Assembly (NCBI RefSeq): GCF_035503745.1
Contig: NZ_DATJTC010000011.1
Location: 248,001 to 312,000, forward strand
Direction of reading: 5' to 3'
DNA length: 64,000 nt
Origin: Dyella_B sp035503745
GTDB lineage: Bacteria; Pseudomonadota; Gammaproteobacteria; Xanthomonadales; Rhodanobacteraceae
The notes under the pieces are model-generated. The model did not search any database. It was given only the letters and a program-made list of their open reading frames with translations, and was not told the DNA's origin. Made by a program: the position numbers and the translations under genes. Shown here piece by piece: positions 23,645 to 35,949 of the stretch. Positions within the stretch are counted from its first letter, which is position 1. Each line of letters starts with the position of its first letter.

Positions 23645-23674
23645 TTGACGGCGCCTGCGCGGACGATCCATACT
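23645..23674 (+). promoter_or_regulatory. Candidate promoter for hydrolase-fadE, possibly leaderless
   Basis: TTGACG (5 of 6 matches to the -35 consensus) is followed after 18 bases by CATACT (4 of 6 matches to the -10). The predicted start of transcription falls at or within a base or two of the hydrolase ATG, and no Shine-Dalgarno precedes that ATG. Confidence 0.35.
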
Positions 23675-23681
23675 CACGCGT

Positions 23682-24587
23682 ATGGAATCACTTCATCCCC
23701 ACCGGATTTCCTTCACGGCTGGCGACGGTTTGCCGCTGGCCGTCGATCTGCGCCACCGGCAAGGGCAGCCGACGCTGCTGTTCGCGCACGGATTCGGCCA
23801 GACGCGCGGTGCCTGGAACGCGGCTGCCGCAACGATGGCCGCGCGCGGCTGCCGCTGCGTAAGTTTCGACAGCCGCGGGCATGGCGAAAGCGGCCGGGTA
23901 GCGGGCGGCCACTATCACATGCAGCAATTCGTCGAGGACCTGGTGGCGCTGGCTCACGCGCAACCGGAACCGCCGATCCTGGTGGGGGCGTCGATGGGCG
24001 GCCTGCTGGGCCTGGTGCTGGCCGGCGAGCTGCGGCCTTCGCCGTTCCGCGCGCTGGTGCTGGTGGACATTACCCCGCGCTGGGAAACCTCCGGCGTGGA
24101 ACGCATCCTTGCCTTCATGCAGGCGCATCCGGACGGTTTTGCCAGCTACGCTGAAGCGGCCGAGCAGATCGCCGCTTATCTGCCGCAACGCAAAGAGAAG
24201 AAAAGCGAGCAGCAATTGCGCCCGCTGCTGCGCGAAGGCGCGGATGGACGCCTGCGCTGGCACTGGGACCCGGCCTTGCTCGCCGGCGACCTGATCGGCG
24301 AAAGCGAACGCTACCAGCCGCGCCTGCTCGCCGCCGCGGCGAAGGTAGAGGTGCCGGTGCTGCTGCTGTCGGGCGAACGCAGCGATGTCGTGTCGCATCG
24401 CACGGTCGAAGAATTCCTCGCCCTGGTGCCGCATGCGCGTCACGTGCAAGTACCGGGCGCCACCCATATGCTGGCCGGGGATGCCAACGATGCATTCACG
24501 GCGCAGATAGCAGGCTTCATCGCGAGCCTGAAACCGGCCGATGCCGCGCGCGACGCGGTGGCCAAGCAACCTGCAACGAGGTGTTGA
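23682..24587 (+). CDS. Alpha/beta-fold hydrolase
   Basis: A 301-residue alpha/beta hydrolase. The oxyanion segment FAHGFGQ (about 34-40) and SFDSRGHGES precede the nucleophile elbow GASMGG with Ser104. The acid is probably in the strand near LLLSGERSDVV, and the catalytic His is in GATHMLAGD near the C-terminus. The family covers esterases, lipases and C-C hydrolases. The gene ends one base before the fadE start, so the two are co-transcribed, which suggests action on a lipid, acyl-CoA or ester related to beta-oxidation. No signal peptide is seen, so it is cytoplasmic. Confidence 0.85.
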   Translation: MESLHPHRISFTAGDGLPLAVDLRHRQGQPTLLFAHGFGQTRGAWNAAAATMAARGCRCVSFDSRGHGESGRVAGGHYHMQQFVEDLVALAHAQPEPPILVGASMGGLLGLVLAGELRPSPFRALVLVDITPRWETSGVERILAFMQAHPDGFASYAEAAEQIAAYLPQRKEKKSEQQLRPLLREGADGRLRWHWDPALLAGDLIGESERYQPRLLAAAAKVEVPVLLLSGERSDVVSHRTVEEFLALVPHARHVQVPGATHMLAGDANDAFTAQIAGFIASLKPADAARDAVAKQPATRC

Positions 24588-24588
24588 G

Positions 24589-27069
24589 ATGTCCGTACTC
24601 CTGACCGTGCTGGCAGCGCTCATCGCGACCGGCGCCTGCGCTTACCATCGCAGCAGCCTGCGTACCTGGGCGATCGCCACGCTCGCCGCCACGCTCGTCG
24701 TGGGCCTCCTGGCGAAAGCGCCGGTGACGACGGCGGTGCTGCTGATCATCGAACTGCTGATCGCCGTGCCGCTGCTGCTGGTCGATTTCCGCCGCAAGCA
24801 GATCAGCGCGCCGCTGCTCAAAGTGTTCGCGAAGGTGACGCCCAAGCTATCGGACACCGAGCAGACCGCGCTGGAAGCGGGCACCGTCGGTTTCGAAGGC
24901 GAACTGTTCTCCGGCAAGCCGGATTGGCATGAGCTGCTCAAGCAGCCCAAGCCGGCATTGAGCGTGGAGGAACAAGCCTTCCTCGACGGCCCGGTGGAGC
25001 AGTTGTGCGGCATGATCGACGACTGGCAGATCACCCACGAGCTGGCCGACCTGCCGCCGGACGTGTGGGACTTCATCAAGAAGAACCGATTCTTCGGCAT
25101 GATCATTCCCAAGCAGTACGGCGGTCTGGGTTTCTCGGCACTGGCGCATTCGGCGGTGCTGCAGAAACTGGCCACCATGTCCGCGACGGTGGCGTCCACC
25201 GTGGCGGTGCCCAACTCGCTCGGTCCGGCCGAATTGCTGCTGCACTACGGCAGCGACGAGCAAAAGAATTTCTACCTGCCGCGCCTGGCCGTCGGCGAGG
25301 AAATTCCGTGTTTCGCGCTTACCGGCCCGTATGCCGGTTCCGACGCCACCTCCATTCCCGACTACGGCACGGTGTGCAAGCAGATGGTCGATGGCGTGGA
25401 AACCATCGGCATGAAGCTCAACTTTGACAAGCGCTACATCACGCTGGCGCCGGTCGCCACGGTCGTGGGCCTGGCCTTCCGCCTGTACGATCCCGAGCAC
25501 CTGCTGGGCGACAAGGAAGACCTCGGCATCACGCTGGCGCTGCTGCCGCGCGAGACGCCAGGGCTGGAAATCGGCCGCCGCCATTTTCCGCTCAACATCC
25601 CGTTCCAGAATGGTCCGGTGCGCGGCAAGGACATCTTCGCGCCGCTGTCCACGCTGATCGGCGGCCCGCACATGGCCGGCCACGGCTGGCGCATGCTGGT
25701 GGAATGCCTGTCGGTGGGGCGCGCGATTTCGTTGCCGTCCAACGCCACCGGTGGCGTGCGCATGGCCGTGGCCGCTACCGGCGCCTACGCGCGCATGCGC
25801 AAGCAGTTCGGCCTGGCGGTGGCGCGCTTCGAAGGCGTGGAAGAAGCGCTGGCGCGCATCGGCGGCCTCACCTATGCCACGGCGGCGTTGTCGCGCGCTA
25901 CCGCCGCCGCGGTCGATCGCGGCGAGAAACCGGCCGTGCCTTCGGCCATTGCCAAGTACCACGCCACCGAATGGGGTCGCGCCATCGCGGGCGATTCAAT
26001 GGACGTGCACGGCGGCAAGGCGGTGCAGCTGGGCCCGAAGAACTATGCCGGCCGCGCCTGGCAGGGTGTGCCCATCGCCATTACGGTGGAAGGCGCGAAC
26101 ATTATGACGCGCAGCCTGATGATCTTCGGCCAGGGTGCGATCCGCTGCCATCCCTACGTGTTGAAGGAAATGCAGGCACTGTCGATCGCCGATTACGGCG
26201 AGCGCCTGAAAACCTTCGACCGCGCGCTGTTCGGTCACATCGGCTTTGGCCTGTCCAACGCCGTGCGCAGCTTCGTGCTGGGCCTGACCTTTGCGGGCAT
26301 CGGCGATGCGGCGGGCGATGCGTACACGCGCCGCTACTACCGCAAGATCAATCGCTACTCCGCCGCGCTGGCGCTGTGCGCCGATACCTTCATGGGCGTG
26401 CTGGGCGGCAAGCTGAAGTTCAAGGAAAAGCTGTCCGCGCGACTGGGCGACGTGCTGAGCTATCTGTACATCGCCAGCGCCATGCTCAAGCGTTACGAAG
26501 ACAGCGGCCGTCCGGAAGCGGATCGTCCGCTGCTGGCCTGGGCTTTCCACGAATGCATGTGGCGCACGCAGATGGCGCTGGATGGCGCGATTCGTAATTT
26601 CCCGGTGCGCCCGGTGGCGTGGCTGTTGCACGTGTTGGTGTTTCCGTTCGGTCGCCGCGAGGTGCCGCCGTCGGATCGCCTGGGCCGTCGCGTGGCCGCC
26701 ATCATCACCGCGCCGGGCGAAGCGCGCGATCGCCTGCTGGAATGGGCGTATCTGACGCCGACGGCCAATAACACGGTGGGCCGCATGAACCAGTTGCTGC
26801 CGGACGTGATCGCCGCCGAGCCGGTCGAGCGCAAGTTCGGCAAGGCACTGAAGGCGGGCCAGTTCACCTCGCACGACTACCTCGGCCAGTTGGACGAGGC
26901 GGTGAAGGCGGGCGTGATCGATGCCAGCGAAGCGACCCTGCTCAAGCGCGTGCGCGAAGGCGTGTTCGAATTCATTTCGGTGGATGATTTCGATCCGGCC
27001 CAATTGCGCTCCGCGCTCAACCGCCAGGACGAGGCCAAGTCCGCCGACACCACGCAACGCGCGGCGTGA
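24589..27069 (+). CDS. fadE: Acyl-CoA dehydrogenase FadE
   Basis: Acyl-CoA dehydrogenase that performs the first step of fatty-acid beta-oxidation, making trans-2-enoyl-CoA. The 826-residue product matches the long FadE type (E. coli about 814) rather than 380-residue dehydrogenases. Two N-terminal hydrophobic segments (about 3-20 and 27-65) probably anchor it to the membrane. The dehydrogenase core begins about residue 110 and includes GMIIPKQYGGLGFSALAHS, CFALTGPYAGSDATS, a flavin/substrate segment and TVEGANIMTRSL. The C-terminal DUF1974-type domain (about 540-815) is present. The ATG has GAGG seven bases upstream and lies one base after the hydrolase stop. Confidence 0.94.
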   Translation: MSVLLTVLAALIATGACAYHRSSLRTWAIATLAATLVVGLLAKAPVTTAVLLIIELLIAVPLLLVDFRRKQISAPLLKVFAKVTPKLSDTEQTALEAGTVGFEGELFSGKPDWHELLKQPKPALSVEEQAFLDGPVEQLCGMIDDWQITHELADLPPDVWDFIKKNRFFGMIIPKQYGGLGFSALAHSAVLQKLATMSATVASTVAVPNSLGPAELLLHYGSDEQKNFYLPRLAVGEEIPCFALTGPYAGSDATSIPDYGTVCKQMVDGVETIGMKLNFDKRYITLAPVATVVGLAFRLYDPEHLLGDKEDLGITLALLPRETPGLEIGRRHFPLNIPFQNGPVRGKDIFAPLSTLIGGPHMAGHGWRMLVECLSVGRAISLPSNATGGVRMAVAATGAYARMRKQFGLAVARFEGVEEALARIGGLTYATAALSRATAAAVDRGEKPAVPSAIAKYHATEWGRAIAGDSMDVHGGKAVQLGPKNYAGRAWQGVPIAITVEGANIMTRSLMIFGQGAIRCHPYVLKEMQALSIADYGERLKTFDRALFGHIGFGLSNAVRSFVLGLTFAGIGDAAGDAYTRRYYRKINRYSAALALCADTFMGVLGGKLKFKEKLSARLGDVLSYLYIASAMLKRYEDSGRPEADRPLLAWAFHECMWRTQMALDGAIRNFPVRPVAWLLHVLVFPFGRREVPPSDRLGRRVAAIITAPGEARDRLLEWAYLTPTANNTVGRMNQLLPDVIAAEPVERKFGKALKAGQFTSHDYLGQLDEAVKAGVIDASEATLLKRVREGVFEFISVDDFDPAQLRSALNRQDEAKSADTTQRAA

Positions 27070-27080
27070 CGGTCAATACG

Positions 27081-27112
27081 AAGACGGCGGCCGAGGCCGC
27101 CGTCTTGCTTTG
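27081..27112 (+). terminator. Terminator-like hairpin after fadE
   Basis: An 11-bp stem AAGACGGCGGC / GCCGCCGTCTT with a CGAG loop is followed by GCTTTGG. It sits between fadE and the thioesterase gene and may reduce rather than block read-through. Confidence 0.7.
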
Positions 27113-27121
27113 GGGAAATGC

Positions 27122-27610
27122 ATGAGTGCGTCGTTGCTGTCTTTGTATCGCCGCATGGCACGCTGGCCGGCAGGGCATTGGTTGTTCTCGCGCGCTGTGT
27201 GTTTTCGCGCACCCTACTTTTCCACCATTTCGCCGCGTTTCCTTGCGCTGGAGCCGGGCCGCTGCGAAGTGCGCATGCGCGACCGCCGACGCGTGCACAA
27301 TCACCTGGGTACGGTGCACGCGATTGCGTTATGCAACCTGGCTGAACTCAGTGCCGGCGTGATGGCCCAGGCGAGCATGCCGCCGGGCATGCGCTGGATT
27401 CCCAAGGCTATGAGCGTGGAGTATCTGGGCAAGGCGATCGGCAGCATGCATGCCATTGCCGTGCCTGAAGTTGAGCTCGCCACGCAGGAAGCGAGCCAGG
27501 AGTGGCCGGTGGGCGTACAGATTGCCGACGCGCAAGGTGCCGTGGTTTTTCGCGCGCGCATTGTGATGTGGGTGTCGCGGCGAAAAGATGGCGCCGTCCG
27601 CGCGGCCTGA
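27122..27610 (+). CDS. Hotdog-fold thioesterase-like protein (DUF4442)
   Basis: A 162-residue protein of the DUF4442/YiiD-C-terminal hotdog group. The helix segment HNHLGTVHAIALCNLAELSAG holds the family's conserved Asn/His/Glu positions, and strands MSVEYLGKAIG and EWPVGVQIADAQGAVVFRARIVMWVS complete the fold. Hotdog proteins commonly cleave acyl-CoA thioesters. Its position after fadE supports a role in acyl-CoA turnover, but catalysis has not been shown for most family members. An in-frame extension upstream runs back into fadE in another frame and is not supported. Confidence 0.78.
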   Translation: MSASLLSLYRRMARWPAGHWLFSRAVCFRAPYFSTISPRFLALEPGRCEVRMRDRRRVHNHLGTVHAIALCNLAELSAGVMAQASMPPGMRWIPKAMSVEYLGKAIGSMHAIAVPEVELATQEASQEWPVGVQIADAQGAVVFRARIVMWVSRRKDGAVRAA

Positions 27611-27748
27611 GTCGGCGCAACCGTCTACGCCTGTGCGCCCCATGCGCCGCCGGTCAGCCGGTCCTGAGCCGTGCGGCAGGCAGCCGGGCAGCTCGCCCGG
27701 TGTCCTTCGTCACGCAGAAAAATGGGCGGCGCCGGCACGTGGACGGCG

Positions 27749-28747
27749 TTACTGGGCGGCCAGTACGCAACCGTTCTTGCCGTTGTCCTTGGCCTGGTAG
27801 AGCGCGTGGTCGGCGGCCTGGATCAGGGCCTCGTCGGAGTGGATATGATCGTTCCACAAAGCGATGCCGATGCTCGCGCTTACGTGCGCGGTGAAATCGC
27901 CGCGCGGACCGTTCAACGGATAAGGCCGGGCCAGCAGGTCGCAGATCTGCTGGCAGCGTTCCATCAGCGGCGGCAGGTCGCCGACGTCTTCGAAGATCAG
28001 GGCGAATTCATCGCCGCCCAGCCTCGCCACCGTATCGTTGCTGCGCACCTGATGGTTCAGGCGAGCGGAGATGGCTTGCAGCAGCGCATCGCCGGCTGGA
28101 TGGCCATAGGTATCGTTGATGGCCTTGAAGCCGTCGATGTCGATCAAGGCCAGCGCGAAGCGGCTTTCGTCCCGATCGCCCCGTTGCATGGCCGCGCGCA
28201 GGCGATCATGGAACAGCACGCGATTGGGCAGGCCCGTGAGCATGTCGTGCGTGGCCTGGTGGCGCACCGTGGCTTCCACGCGCTGGCGCTCGCCGATTTC
28301 CACCTGCAGCTGGGCGTTGCGCGCGGACAGCTCTTCCAGGGTTTGCTGCAGTTGCATTCGTGCCGCGTGCAACTCAAGGAAAACGCGCACCTTCGATTGC
28401 AGGATCGCGTCGTTGATCGGCTTGGCGATGTAATCCACCGCGCCGGAGCGATAGCCTTTCATGCGATTGAGGTCGTCCGCGTAGGCGGCGGTGACGAAAA
28501 TCACCGGCGTGTCGCGCAACTGTTCGGCTTCGCCCAGCAAGGCGGCGACTTCAAAGCCGTCCATGTCGGGCATGTTCACATCGAGCAGGATCAGGGCGAA
28601 CTGTTGATCCAGGCACAGCGACAAGGCTTCGTTGCCGCTAGTAGCCTCCACCAGCTCGGCGCCGCAATCGGCCAGCAGGCGGCGCATGGCGATCAGGTTG
28701 GCGCGCGTATCGTCGACGATAAGAATCTTGGGCAGCGACATAGTCAT
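27749..28747 (-). CDS. Response regulator with GGDEF output (diguanylate cyclase)
   Basis: A 332-residue response regulator. The receiver domain (about 6-122) has the acidic pair Asp12-Asp13, phospho-acceptor Asp56 (LLDVNMPDMDG) and Lys109 (AKP). A coiled linker (about 125-160) leads to the diguanylate cyclase domain with GGDEF at 244-248. The c-di-GMP inhibitory site RxxD is present (Arg235 to Asp238). The start overlaps the cheB stop in an ATGA arrangement; a second ATG follows two codons later. It is the last gene of the kinase-CheR-CheB operon and is probably its output, turning a sensory signal into c-di-GMP. Confidence 0.92.
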   Translation of the reverse strand: MTMSLPKILIVDDTRANLIAMRRLLADCGAELVEATSGNEALSLCLDQQFALILLDVNMPDMDGFEVAALLGEAEQLRDTPVIFVTAAYADDLNRMKGYRSGAVDYIAKPINDAILQSKVRVFLELHAARMQLQQTLEELSARNAQLQVEIGERQRVEATVRHQATHDMLTGLPNRVLFHDRLRAAMQRGDRDESRFALALIDIDGFKAINDTYGHPAGDALLQAISARLNHQVRSNDTVARLGGDEFALIFEDVGDLPPLMERCQQICDLLARPYPLNGPRGDFTAHVSASIGIALWNDHIHSDEALIQAADHALYQAKDNGKNGCVLAAQ

Positions 28748-29313
28748 ACCAGGCACAAGCGATTGAGCAAGGGGGCGATATCGTTCAAATTGACGCAATA
28801 ATCCGCGCCGGCTATCTCCAGCGCGGCGCGCGGCATGACCGGTGCTTGCGCATCCTCCGGCGTCTGCACGATGGCCGTACCGCCCAGCTCGCGAATGCGG
28901 CGCAAGCCGTTGGAGCCATCCGCATTGCCGCCGGTGAGCACGACCCCGATCAGCGCGCTGCGCCAGACTTCCGCGGCGGTGGTGAACATCACGTCAATGG
29001 AGGGCCTAGCGTGGTTGACGCGCGGGTCCACCGACAGCGCAAAATGCAGATCCGCTTCCACCAGCAGGTGGTAGCCGCTGGGCGCCAGATGAACGACGCC
29101 GGCGCGCACCGGGTGACGTTCCTTCGCCTCGATGACCGGTAGCGGCGAGGCGCGGCCCAGCACTTCGCACAGCAGGTCCACCGTATCGGAACTGCTGTGG
29201 CAACACACCAGGATAGCCTGGCGCAGCGCGCCATCCAGGCCGCCGAGCACGGTCTTCAGCGCGTCCACGCCGCCAGCGGAACACCCCACGGCGATGGCGC
29301 CCGGTGCGTTCAT
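28744..29313 (-). CDS. Stand-alone CheB-type methylesterase
   Basis: CheB methylesterase domain without the usual N-terminal receiver, 189 residues. The catalytic triad is Ser12 (GCSAGGVDAL), His39 (VCCHSSSDT) and Asp132 (LTGGNADGSNG). In classical chemotaxis CheB removes methyl groups from receptor glutamates. Here there is no methyl-accepting receptor gene nearby, so the substrate may be the neighbouring hybrid kinase or an unlinked receptor. The start overlaps the cheR stop (ATGA), so translation is coupled. Confidence 0.9.
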   Translation of the reverse strand: MNAPGAIAVGCSAGGVDALKTVLGGLDGALRQAILVCCHSSSDTVDLLCEVLGRASPLPVIEAKERHPVRAGVVHLAPSGYHLLVEADLHFALSVDPRVNHARPSIDVMFTTAAEVWRSALIGVVLTGGNADGSNGLRRIRELGGTAIVQTPEDAQAPVMPRAALEIAGADYCVNLNDIAPLLNRLCLV

Positions 29314-30161
29314 GCGGCCTTGTGCTCCGTGCGGCCGGCGAGGCGGTAGATGCGCATTTTTTCCTCGAACGCGGTGAAATCGCGAGCCGCGCTGGCGTAG
29401 TCCAGGCTTTCGCGCAGGCCCAGGCACAGGTAGCCGCCGCGTACGAGGCTCTCGCGGAAAAGCGTCAAGACGCGGTCCTGCAGGGTGTTGGAAAAGTAGA
29501 TCAGCACGTTGCGGCAGAAGATTAGATGCGCTTCGCAAAATACGCCGTCCGATACCAGGTTGTGTCGCGCGAAGGTGACGTTGCGGCGCAGGCGCTGGTC
29601 GATCTTCAACAGGCTGTAGCGCGCGCTGTAGTAGTCGGCCAGCGAGCGCGTGCCGCCGGCCGCCTGGTAGTTGCGCGACCATTGCTGCGCGTCGCGCACA
29701 GGATAGATGCCTTCTTCGGCCTGCTGCAGTGCGTGTTCGCTGAGGTCGGTCGCAAAAATCTGCGATCGTTCGTACAGGCCCGCCTCTTCCAGCAGGATCG
29801 CCAGCGAATAGACCTCCTGCCCGTGTGCGCAACCGGCCTGCCAGATGTTGATCTGCGGATACGACGCCAGCAGTGGCAGCACTTGTTCGCGCAAAGCGAG
29901 AAACATGGCCGGGTCGCGGAACATGTCCGAGACCGGCACGGTAAGCCCATCCAGTATCTGGGGCAACAACTCCGCCTCGTGCATGGTGCGTTCGATCAGG
30001 CCGCTGATGCTGCGGCAGCGCAGCTGCTGCGCCAGCTGCTGCACGCGGCGCTTGAACGAGGCAGGCGCGTATTGGCTGAAGTCGTAGCCGTGGCGACGCT
30101 GCAGCGCCTGCACGAACAGATCCACTTCCATGTTTTCCAGTTCAGGCCTGTCCATCGTCAT
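29310..30161 (-). CDS. CheR-type protein methyltransferase
   Basis: A 283-residue SAM-dependent glutamate methyltransferase of the CheR family. The N-terminal helical domain includes RRHGYDFSQYAPASFKRRV. The catalytic domain has the SAM motif IWQAGCAHGQEVYSLAI (classical CheR has W-x-A-A/G-C-S-x-G-E-E) and ends with DLIFCRNVLIYF-like ICRNVLIYFS. It lies 7 bases after the hybrid kinase gene. The ATG two codons downstream (30155) is an alternative start. With the CheB homologue it forms a reversible methylation pair. Confidence 0.92.
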   Translation of the reverse strand: MTMDRPELENMEVDLFVQALQRRHGYDFSQYAPASFKRRVQQLAQQLRCRSISGLIERTMHEAELLPQILDGLTVPVSDMFRDPAMFLALREQVLPLLASYPQINIWQAGCAHGQEVYSLAILLEEAGLYERSQIFATDLSEHALQQAEEGIYPVRDAQQWSRNYQAAGGTRSLADYYSARYSLLKIDQRLRRNVTFARHNLVSDGVFCEAHLIFCRNVLIYFSNTLQDRVLTLFRESLVRGGYLCLGLRESLDYASAARDFTAFEEKMRIYRLAGRTEHKAA

Positions 30162-30168
30162 CCCGGTA

Positions 30169-33816
<3,648 letters not shown>

Positions 33817-33984
33817 GCGGGATCTCGCTGATGTAGCGTGGAAGCCCCGCTGCCGGCCGGAACACCCGGGCGGCGATGGCGGTGGCCGGGAGGCCAGATT
33901 AGCGAGATGGCGGCGACGGCGGTAGCCGCCGCGGCGGTGACAGGTTTGTGAAAGCGTGCGGGGATCGCCCCCGCCGACGCCGGG

Positions 33985-35586
33985 TCAGACCGCCACGGAT
34001 GCGGCGTGTTCGCGCGTGGCCGAGAAGCGCACCGCAGGCGAGCGCTCCTGCGCCAGCTGCAGGTTCACGCGCGAGGGGGCCAGGTAGACCAGTTCGCCGG
34101 CGGCGTCTATGCCTAAGTTCATCGCGTTCTTTTCACGGAACTCCTCCAGCTTTTTCGCATCCTCGCAATGCACCCAGCGCGCGGTTACCACGCCGACCGG
34201 TTCGAAGCTGGCGTCCACGCCGTATTCGTCTTTAAGACGGTAGGCGACCACGTCGAACTGCAGCACGCCCACCGCGCCCAGGATCAGGTCGTTGCTCATC
34301 AGGGGGCGGAAGAACTGCGTAGCGCCTTCTTCGGACAGCTGGGCCAGGCCCTTCTGCAGCGCCTTCATCTTCAGGGGGTCGCGCAGGCGCGCGCGGCGGA
34401 ACAGTTCCGGCGCGAAATTGGGGATGCCCGTGAAGCTGATCGCCTCGCCTTCGGTGAAGGTGTCGCCGATGCTGATGGTGCCGTGGTTGTGCAAGCCGAT
34501 CACATCGCCCGGAAAGGCGCTTTCGACGATTTCGCGGTCGCTGGCCATGAAGGTGAGCGCGTTGGCAATGCGCACTTCCTTGCTGGTGCGCGTCTGCATC
34601 ATCTTCATGCCCGCGGTATAGGTACCCGAGCAAACGCGCATGAATGCGACGCGGTCGCGATGCGCCGGATCCATATTGGCCTGGATCTTGAACACGAAGC
34701 CGGTGAGTTTTTCTTCCTCCGGTTTCACTTCGCGGTTGAGCGTATGGCGCGAGCGCGGCGCGGGCGCGTGTTCCACGAAGAAATCCAGCAACAGCTGCAC
34801 GCCGAAGTTGTTGACGGCGGAGCCGAAAAATACCGGTGTCAGTTTGCCGGCGAGGTACTGCTCGACGTCGAACGCATGCGAGGCTCCTTGTACCAGTTCC
34901 AGTTCCTCGCGCAATTCGTTCAGCGCCTCGGTACCGATGGCCGCCTCAAGACCCGGCGCGTGAAGACCCTTGAAGATGGTCGAATCCTGGCGCGTAAAGT
35001 TTTTGCCCGGCTCGAACACATGCACTTCGTCCAGCAACATGTGGTACACGCCCTTCAAGCGCTTGCCCATGCCGATCGGCCAGGTCAGCGGCGCGCAGGC
35101 GATGCCCAGTACCGATTCCACCTCGTCGAGCAAGTCGATCGGCGAGCGGCCTTCGCGGTCGAGCTTGTTGATGAAGGTCATGATGGGCGTGTCGCGCAGG
35201 CGACACACTTCCATCAGCTTGATGGTGCGTTCTTCCACGCCCTTGGCGCAGTCGATCACCATCAGCGCGGAGTCCACGGCGGTGAGCACGCGGTAGGTAT
35301 CTTCGGAGAAGTCCGCGTGGCCGGGGGTATCGAGCAGGTTGACGATCTTGCCCTCGTAGGGAAACTGCATCACCGAGGAGGTGACCGAAATGCCGCGCTC
35401 CTTTTCCAGCGCCATCCAGTCCGAGGTGGCATGGCGCGCCGCCTTGCGGCCCTTCACGGAGCCGGCCATCTGGATCGCACCGCCGAACAGCAGCAGCTTT
35501 TCCGTCAGCGTGGTCTTGCCCGCGTCCGGATGGCTGACGATGGCGAAGGTGCGGCGGCGGTGGGTTTCTTGCAGGTGCGTGGACAT
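33985..35586 (-). CDS. prfC: Peptide chain release factor 3
   Basis: RF3, the GTPase that removes RF1/RF2 from the ribosome after termination. The product has 533 residues, as usual. The G motifs are intact: SHPDAGKTTLTEKLL (P-loop), DTPGHADF (G3) and NKLDRE (G4), with the RF3-typical GRKAARHATSDWM and KERGISVTSSVMQF switch segments. The gene stands alone. On its upstream side begins a stretch of lower-GC genes with no relation to translation. Confidence 0.96.
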   Translation of the reverse strand: MSTHLQETHRRRTFAIVSHPDAGKTTLTEKLLLFGGAIQMAGSVKGRKAARHATSDWMALEKERGISVTSSVMQFPYEGKIVNLLDTPGHADFSEDTYRVLTAVDSALMVIDCAKGVEERTIKLMEVCRLRDTPIMTFINKLDREGRSPIDLLDEVESVLGIACAPLTWPIGMGKRLKGVYHMLLDEVHVFEPGKNFTRQDSTIFKGLHAPGLEAAIGTEALNELREELELVQGASHAFDVEQYLAGKLTPVFFGSAVNNFGVQLLLDFFVEHAPAPRSRHTLNREVKPEEEKLTGFVFKIQANMDPAHRDRVAFMRVCSGTYTAGMKMMQTRTSKEVRIANALTFMASDREIVESAFPGDVIGLHNHGTISIGDTFTEGEAISFTGIPNFAPELFRRARLRDPLKMKALQKGLAQLSEEGATQFFRPLMSNDLILGAVGVLQFDVVAYRLKDEYGVDASFEPVGVVTARWVHCEDAKKLEEFREKNAMNLGIDAAGELVYLAPSRVNLQLAQERSPAVRFSATREHAASVAV

Positions 35587-35949
35587 AAGCGCTTGAGCGT
35601 CAGGGAAGTCGCAAACTCCCTATTTTAGCGGGATTGGGCTTCAAGCGGCGTCCTGGGGGCGCTTTGGGGGGCTTTGCTGCGCCATGTCTTCCCCGCGGCC
35701 CGGCTGCCGCAGGTGCCGCCGTGGGTCCGGTGTGGGGGATGCGGGGCAGCCGTTTCTAGGGTGGCTGGAAGGTTTCGTCGGCGCTTGGGCTCGTTGTCTG
35801 AGGCGCCGATCCGGTGCTCTTTTCGTCCGTCGGGGCCCGGGGGGGGCGCCATTACCGCGGGCCGTGAACGGGTTTCGTCATGACGCCACGCCACGCCACG
35901 TTGCGGCAGGCGCGCCGGCGCCTGATGCATCATGTTGTGCAGAGCGGCG
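35587..35949. other. Non-coding gap at edge of accessory region
   Basis: About 360 bases between prfC and the coiled-coil protein gene, which lie on the same strand. I see no gene with family features. It holds a short tandem array of ACGCC (about 35883-35901), runs of G near 35840, and GC-rich palindromes such as GCGCCGGCGC. A decayed gene cannot be excluded. Confidence 0.4.

Noticed and set aside
33958..33974. Hairpin GCGGGG/CCCCGC after prfC as a terminator
   Set aside because: The stem is 6 bp and no U-run follows on the prfC strand.
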